Assembly (NCBI RefSeq): GCF_028623165.1
Contig: NZ_CP117772.1
Span: 434,001 to 498,000, forward strand
Length of the DNA stretch: 64,000 nt
DNA from: Nostoc sp. UHCC 0926
GTDB taxonomy: Bacteria; Cyanobacteriota; Cyanobacteriia; Cyanobacteriales; Nostocaceae
Direction of reading: 5' to 3'
The notes beneath the pieces were generated by a model, which saw only the letters and a program-made list of their open reading frames with translations, did not search any database and was not told the origin of the DNA. The position numbers and the translations under genes are program-made. Numbering within the stretch: position 1 is the first letter of the stretch; each line of letters starts with the position of its first letter. Below are positions 61,571-64,000 of the stretch, piece after piece.

Positions 61571-61957
61571 TCAATTTTTCCTACAAGTTTGGCGCATCAA
61601 GATCCGATTGTTTTTATACACCTCTAAAGTTCCAGACTGCGGGCTATCTAACGTGCCATCCCACACCCAATATTGATAATTTCTATTCCGAAATTTATAG
61701 ACTCGAACACCTTCTGTCGCTTGCTTAGTTCCTTTGCCCAAACTTAAATGACCGTTGGGATTGGTCGCCCGATAGAGCAGTTCACCGGAACTATAATTCT
61801 GCCAAATATTGATGTTGTAACCGCCTTGGCATTTTGTACTCAGGATGATGCCAGCAGTAGAATCAGCAGAAGCAGGTAAGGAAAAATTAACTAAGACACT
61901 GATTGGCAGAGCAAGGAGTAACGCGGATCTTTTCAGTAGTGTTTTCATTGTTTTCAT
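61571..61957 (-). CDS. Small exported protein of unknown function
   Basis: The 128-residue protein starts at ATG 61955-61957 with a Sec signal (MKTMKTLLKRSALLLALPIS, likely cleavage after PASA near residue 31). The mature part (CQGGYNINIWQNYSSGELLY, LSLGKGTKQATEGVRVYKFR, YQYWVWDGTL) is a small beta-rich domain with two Cys near its ends that may form a disulfide. I recognise no function, although similar small secreted proteins are common in cyanobacteria. A longer ORF extends upstream but that part is an SDR relic. Confidence 0.75.
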   Translation of the reverse strand: MKTMKTLLKRSALLLALPISVLVNFSLPASADSTAGIILSTKCQGGYNINIWQNYSSGELLYRATNPNGHLSLGKGTKQATEGVRVYKFRNRNYQYWVWDGTLDSPQSGTLEVYKNNRILMRQTCRKN

Positions 61958-61989
61958 TAGTGTTGTAAAATCAATTTTTTGGTAACAAT

Positions 61990-62098
61990 TGCCTGTACTG
62001 CGAACGCTTATCAAATTACCACCTGCGCTGGTAATTTCATTAACCACGCGATTAGATGCCCCCGTCACATCTGCAATTTTTCGGTCTAGTTTTTTCAT
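61990..62098 (-). pseudogene. SDR N-terminal relic
   Basis: MKKLDRKIADVTGASNRVVN followed by EITSAGGNLIS corresponds to the start of an SDR (normally LDGKIALVTGASKGIG... then AGATV). The glycine motif is damaged and the rest is gone. Together with the relics at 53871 and 59512 it shows repeated loss of dehydrogenase copies in this island. Confidence 0.65.
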
Positions 62099-62259
62099 GA
62101 TGATGAGTCCTGTGGGGAGCAACCCGAAAAAGTGAGATCGTCGTGAAATGAGCGGGGAAAGCGGGGGTAGCTGGGGGAGAAAAGAGAAATTTAGTATGTT
62201 TTACTACTAAGAATATAGGAAATATACTTGATTTATTTCTCTTCCCCAGCTTCCCCACC

Positions 62260-63150
62260 TCACAAAATCGCGTTGCTCCCGTCTTGTGATTGTCCAACAT
62301 GAGTTGTCATAAAGTGACGGATACGATCTGCGATCGCATCTCCTTCCTCTTCTAGGGCAAAATGTCCGGTATCGAGTAAATGAAACTCAACGTCTTTCAG
62401 ATCGCGCTTGTAGGGATAAGCGCCTTCAGCCGGGAAGATGGCATCATTCTTACCCCAAACAATCAGGGTAGGTGGCTGATATTTGCGAAAATACTCCTGC
62501 CATTGCGGATATAGTGGTGGATTCGTGCCATAGCTATACAGTAGCGCCAACTGAATCTCATCGTTGCCGGGGCGATCGAGGAAGAGTTGATCCATATTCC
62601 AGGTATCAGGGCTGATCGTTTCCAGATTGCGAACGCCATTGGTATATTGCCACTTCGTTGTTTCCAATGTGAAAAAGGATCTGAGCTTGTCAGCATTCTC
62701 AGGAGAACGGTCTTGCCAGTAGGCTTTAGCCGGGTTCCAAAATTCGCCGCCTATACCTTCCTCATACGCATTCCCGTTTTGGACAATCAGCGCTTCTACT
62801 CGCTCTGGGTATTTAGCTGCAATCCGATAGCCAATGGGAGCGCCATAATCCATTACGTAGAGGCTATATTGCTTGAGATCGATCGCGGTAATAAATTTCT
62901 CCACGATTTGGGCCAAGCGATCAAAAGTGTAGTCAAACTCATCCACAGTTGGCATAGAACTGTTGCCGTAGCTCGGATAATCCGGGGCAACTAGATGGAA
63001 GCTATCGGCAAGCGCAGGCATCAGATTGCGAAACATGTGAGATGAGGTCGGAAAGCCGTGTAACAGCAGAATCGTTGGATTACTGCGGGAACCAGCTTCT
63101 CGGTAAAAGATATCTAAACCATCGATTGAGATTGTGTGAAATGTGGTCAT
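62260..63150 (-). CDS. Haloalkane-dehalogenase-like alpha/beta hydrolase
   Basis: The 296-residue protein has ILLLHGFPTSSHMFRNLMPA (oxyanion HG), VAPDYPSYGNSS, and a nucleophile elbow VMDYGAPIGY with Asp in place of Ser, as in haloalkane dehalogenases (VxDWG) and epoxide hydrolases. The acid is likely in IVWGKNDAIFP, and the His is in LLDTGHFALEEEG. Dehalogenase activity depends on the halide-binding Trp/Asn pair; the residue next to Asp here is Tyr rather than Trp, so substrate class is uncertain. It lies 60 bp downstream of the SnoaL-like gene in the same direction. Confidence 0.9.
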   Translation of the reverse strand: MTTFHTISIDGLDIFYREAGSRSNPTILLLHGFPTSSHMFRNLMPALADSFHLVAPDYPSYGNSSMPTVDEFDYTFDRLAQIVEKFITAIDLKQYSLYVMDYGAPIGYRIAAKYPERVEALIVQNGNAYEEGIGGEFWNPAKAYWQDRSPENADKLRSFFTLETTKWQYTNGVRNLETISPDTWNMDQLFLDRPGNDEIQLALLYSYGTNPPLYPQWQEYFRKYQPPTLIVWGKNDAIFPAEGAYPYKRDLKDVEFHLLDTGHFALEEEGDAIADRIRHFMTTHVGQSQDGSNAIL

Positions 63151-63210
63151 GACTCACCTGAGATGTTTGGGTGTTTAAATTCTGAACTGCTATTGGTTCA
63201 GTCCTTTGAC

Positions 63211-63639
63211 TCAGATAAAGAAGGCATTCATGCCGTCAATGTCAGAGAGGAAGGTTTCGATCGCAGCAATCCTGTTATCCTTGAACTGACAGACCGTAGC
63301 CAAGTACTCATCAAGTACCCGATCGCCCTGTCGGGCAGTATTGTGCAGAGACAGAGCCACGTTGTCTCGGCTGACAAGAATGTGTTGTAGCTCAATGTTC
63401 AGCCCATAGCTCGTAATTTTGCGGGCGCGATCAACTACGGCATCAGCTCCATTTGCAGTGCCTGAGATCATGTTGTCGCCCGGCAGTGTCCAGTGTGCGT
63501 CGTCAGAGAGGAGGGCGCGCATTGCACTCCAATCCCGTGCAGCGATTGCTGTTTGAAAACGACGAGCGATGTCGAGCTTCGCATTGCGATCGGTCACTTG
63601 TGCAACCACTTCTGCCTGAGAACGTTGATTCATTGTCAT
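63211..63639 (-). CDS. SnoaL-like (NTF2 superfamily) protein
   Basis: The 142-residue protein starts at ATG 63637-63639 with AGGAGAATCACG upstream. The cone-shaped fold shows ARRFQTAIAARDWSAMRALL, SDDAHWTLPGDNMISGTANG, and TVCQFKDNRIAAIETFLSD. NTF2-like proteins of this kind are small hydrolases, isomerases or ligand-binding proteins. It is the last complete gene of the window and probably the first gene of an operon with the dehalogenase-like hydrolase. Confidence 0.88.
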   Translation of the reverse strand: MTMNQRSQAEVVAQVTDRNAKLDIARRFQTAIAARDWSAMRALLSDDAHWTLPGDNMISGTANGADAVVDRARKITSYGLNIELQHILVSRDNVALSLHNTARQGDRVLDEYLATVCQFKDNRIAAIETFLSDIDGMNAFFI

Positions 63640-64000
63640 AATCGTGATTCTCCTGTTCCAAAATTCGGTTCTTCGCATTCATGCTGCGTTCTAATGAGAG
63701 AAATATCCCCAGTCCACCTTGGAGCCGTTAATGCATTCCGCCAGGAACGGATAATTTTGAATTAGTCTCAAGTTCAGACTAAAAATAAGTACCTGTAGTC
63801 ATCTGGAGAAACGTTATCCTACCATTAGCTTCATTGAAGAAGGCAGAAGGCAGAGGGCAGAGGGCAGAAGGTTTACATCAGTTGGGGATTCAGACCCGAA
63901 TGGCACTAAGAAAAGCGCAAATGTATTATTTACAAGGGTTTCATCACTTTGGAAAAACGTAGGCTAATGAAGCAGCGATCGCAAACTGAGAGTTGCAGAT
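63640..64000. other. End of window, no gene recognised
   Basis: Contains the promoter side of the SnoaL-like gene and a heptamer repeat. No open frame with recognisable sequence reaches the window end. Confidence 0.4.
63839..63873. repeat. Heptamer tandem repeat AGGCAGA / GGGCAGA
   Basis: Four to five units of seven bases (AAGGCAG, AGGGCAG) in a row; a short tandemly repeated repetitive sequence of the kind typical of filamentous cyanobacteria. Confidence 0.85.

Noticed and set aside
63839..63873. Possible CRISPR-like repeat
   Set aside because: Units are seven bases without spacers; it is a short tandem repeat. No CRISPR array was seen anywhere.

Overview
The window is from a filamentous-type (probably nostocalean) cyanobacterium. 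Supporting signs are frequent HIP1 octamers (GCGATCGC), heptameric short tandem repeats, small dispersed repeats, WD40/NB-ARC proteins, a plastid-type terminal oxidase, a PEP-CTERM protein and many decayed insertion sequences. No rRNA, tRNA or CRISPR array was recognised.

Region 1 (1-7.7 kb) is a graveyard around NLR-like genes. It holds the 3' end of a WD40 gene that enters from outside the window. Next come nested IS630, IS200/IS605 and IS4-type remnants, a TpsB-type transporter fragment, and an NB-ARC gene cut by a nonsense codon exactly where its WD40 propeller should begin.

Region 2 (7.7-31 kb) is the centre of interest: a ribosomally made peptide (RiPP) locus. It has three NHLP (proteusin-type) precursor copies, one of them dead, and a PoyD/OspD-type radical SAM peptide epimerase. 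It has two Nif11-type precursors, one extra double-glycine peptide and a LanM. The full NHLP export set follows: HlyD-like adaptor, C39 peptidase-ABC, and a second ABC subunit. Between LanM and exporter lies a cassette of a Nif11-leader/Cache/HAMP fusion, a ParA-like ATPase, an HExxH protein and a double cNMP-binding protein. The LanM keeps its dehydratase residues but has lost most cyclase zinc and catalytic residues, and none of the precursors contains cysteine. I infer a dehydrating, non-thioether pathway combined with epimerisation.

Region 3 (31-46.6 kb) is mixed. It contains several transposase remnants (ISAs1, ISKra4, IS630 and others), a TonB-like protein with 138-bp tandem repeats, and a sugar ABC operon cut short by an ISAs1-type element. 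It also has a NACHT NTPase, a glutathione S-transferase relic, a PEP-CTERM protein and a Tat-exported protein.

Region 4 (46.6-64 kb) is an accessory island with visibly higher GC, almost all on the minus strand. It begins at an integrase fragment and a divergent TetR/NAD-epimerase pair with a clear operator-promoter. It then carries a plastid-type terminal oxidase between two pieces of one GMC oxidoreductase, followed by SDR, MDR, AKR, NmrA, nitroreductase, RclA-like, alpha/beta hydrolase and SnoaL-like genes, with several SDR relics. Inverted copies of a 107-bp MITE (46.5 and 56.7 kb) and of an IS1634-related end (32.1 and 49.2 kb) show how the region could rearrange. The gene set suggests handling of reactive or xenobiotic small molecules; this is inference.
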